From positions 1-58,056 of the forward strand of contig FTLJ01000355.1 of assembly GCA_900155495.1 (NCBI GenBank): a stretch of DNA of 58,056 bases. The letters are read 5' to 3'. Below are positions 57,834 through 58,056 of the stretch, piece after piece (within the stretch, counting starts at the first letter, position 1; every line of letters begins with the position of its first letter). This stretch comes from Porogramme epimiltina. Lineage: Eukaryota > Basidiomycota > Agaricomycetes > Polyporales > Polyporaceae. The notes beneath the pieces are model-generated. The model was not told the DNA's origin, did no database searches, and was given only the letters and a program-made list of their open reading frames with translations. A program made the translations under genes and the position numbers.

Positions 57834-58056
57834 TCTTCGCCGTCTGTTGCCTCGCGGCCCTCGCCGTCCTCATCCTCCTCGCCGTCCTTGCCCTCACTCT
57901 CTGCCTCGTGCGAAGGCCGCACTCTCGGTTCACGTCGTCCCGGACGCTTCCAGTCGGCTTTCCCCTCCTCCCCGCCCTCCTCTCCCCCGCCCCCCTCCAT
58001 GCCGTTCCGCCCGACGTCCAGCGCAGGCCGGCCGTCGTCCGCCCGCTCCTCCACAA
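57830..58056 (-). CDS. Partial gene at the right edge, acidic C-terminus
   Basis: A minus-strand open frame enters from beyond the window and stops at 57830. It is strongly acidic and Gly/Glu-rich (EGGGGEEGGEEGKADWKRPG, then EGKDGEEDEDGEGRE), as in disordered nuclear tails. Its stop codon overlaps the ATG at 57833, so at most one of the two readings may be real as drawn. No function can be given. Confidence 0.35.
   Translation of the reverse strand, partial: VEERADDGRPALDVGRNGMEGGGGEEGGEEGKADWKRPGRREPRVRPSHEAESEGKDGEEDEDGEGREATDGEE

Overview
The window is fungal nuclear DNA, most likely from a white-rot wood-decay mushroom (Agaricomycetes). Evidence: nearly every gene is cut by short introns of about 50-60 bp; the families are typical of Agaricomycetes (DUF6535 membrane proteins, PhyH-like dioxygenases, tandem WSC proteins, small secreted Cys/Ala/Gly proteins); and a class II ligninolytic peroxidase carries both a manganese site and a surface-tryptophan position. 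Coordinates below come from hand-joined exons, checked for GT/AG borders and reading phase.

Layout. 0.5-2.9 kb: F-box-like/WD40 gene. 3.5 kb: small secreted Cys protein. 4.5-5.7 kb: C2HC zinc-finger-like nuclear protein. 6.3-6.6 kb: small hypothetical gene. 7.1-10.7 kb: 996-residue Ser/Pro-rich protein. 11.0-12.5 kb: PhyH-like dioxygenase with a probable GC-AG intron. 12.67-13.07 kb: MITE-like element with 65-bp terminal inverted repeats and TA flanks. 13.1-23.7 kb: a tandemly duplicated block in which a DUF6535 membrane gene and an acyl-CoA-oxidase-like gene occur twice; the first DUF6535 copy is a deleted relic, while both oxidase copies are open and end in the peroxisomal-type tripeptide SHL. 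24.8-26.1 kb: zinc alcohol dehydrogenase. 26.3-28.3 kb (minus): Cys-motif protein. 28.9-30.2 kb: SPT3 of SAGA. 30.8-31.6 kb (minus): three-unit polyubiquitin. 32.5-34.5 kb: two tandem WSC-domain secreted proteins. 35.1 kb: second copy of the small secreted protein. 35.5-38.6 kb: gene-poor stretch with coding debris. 38.7-40.6 kb: versatile/manganese peroxidase. 41.7-45.1 kb: glutaminase-A-type secreted protein with a GPI-like tail. 45.6-46.4 kb: small helical protein with a TGA in a coding-like stretch. 46.9-49.7 kb (minus): HAM1-type protein. 50.2 kb: a third, decayed oxidase fragment. 50.7-51.2 kb: small gene with a 7-nt exon. 51.9-54.4 kb: second F-box-like/WD40 gene. 54.9-55.9 kb (minus): 6-phosphogluconate-dehydrogenase-like reductase. 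56.7-58.1 kb (minus): poorly resolved, with the C-terminal half of an RRM protein and a gene running off the edge.

Functionally the window mixes housekeeping genes (SPT3, ubiquitin, HAM1 type) with accessory secreted functions for wood decay and nutrition (peroxidase, glutaminase, WSC proteins, small secreted proteins) and with peroxisomal lipid oxidation. Gene duplication is the dominant theme: four families occur as pairs here, and two show a decayed extra copy (DUF6535 and the oxidase).
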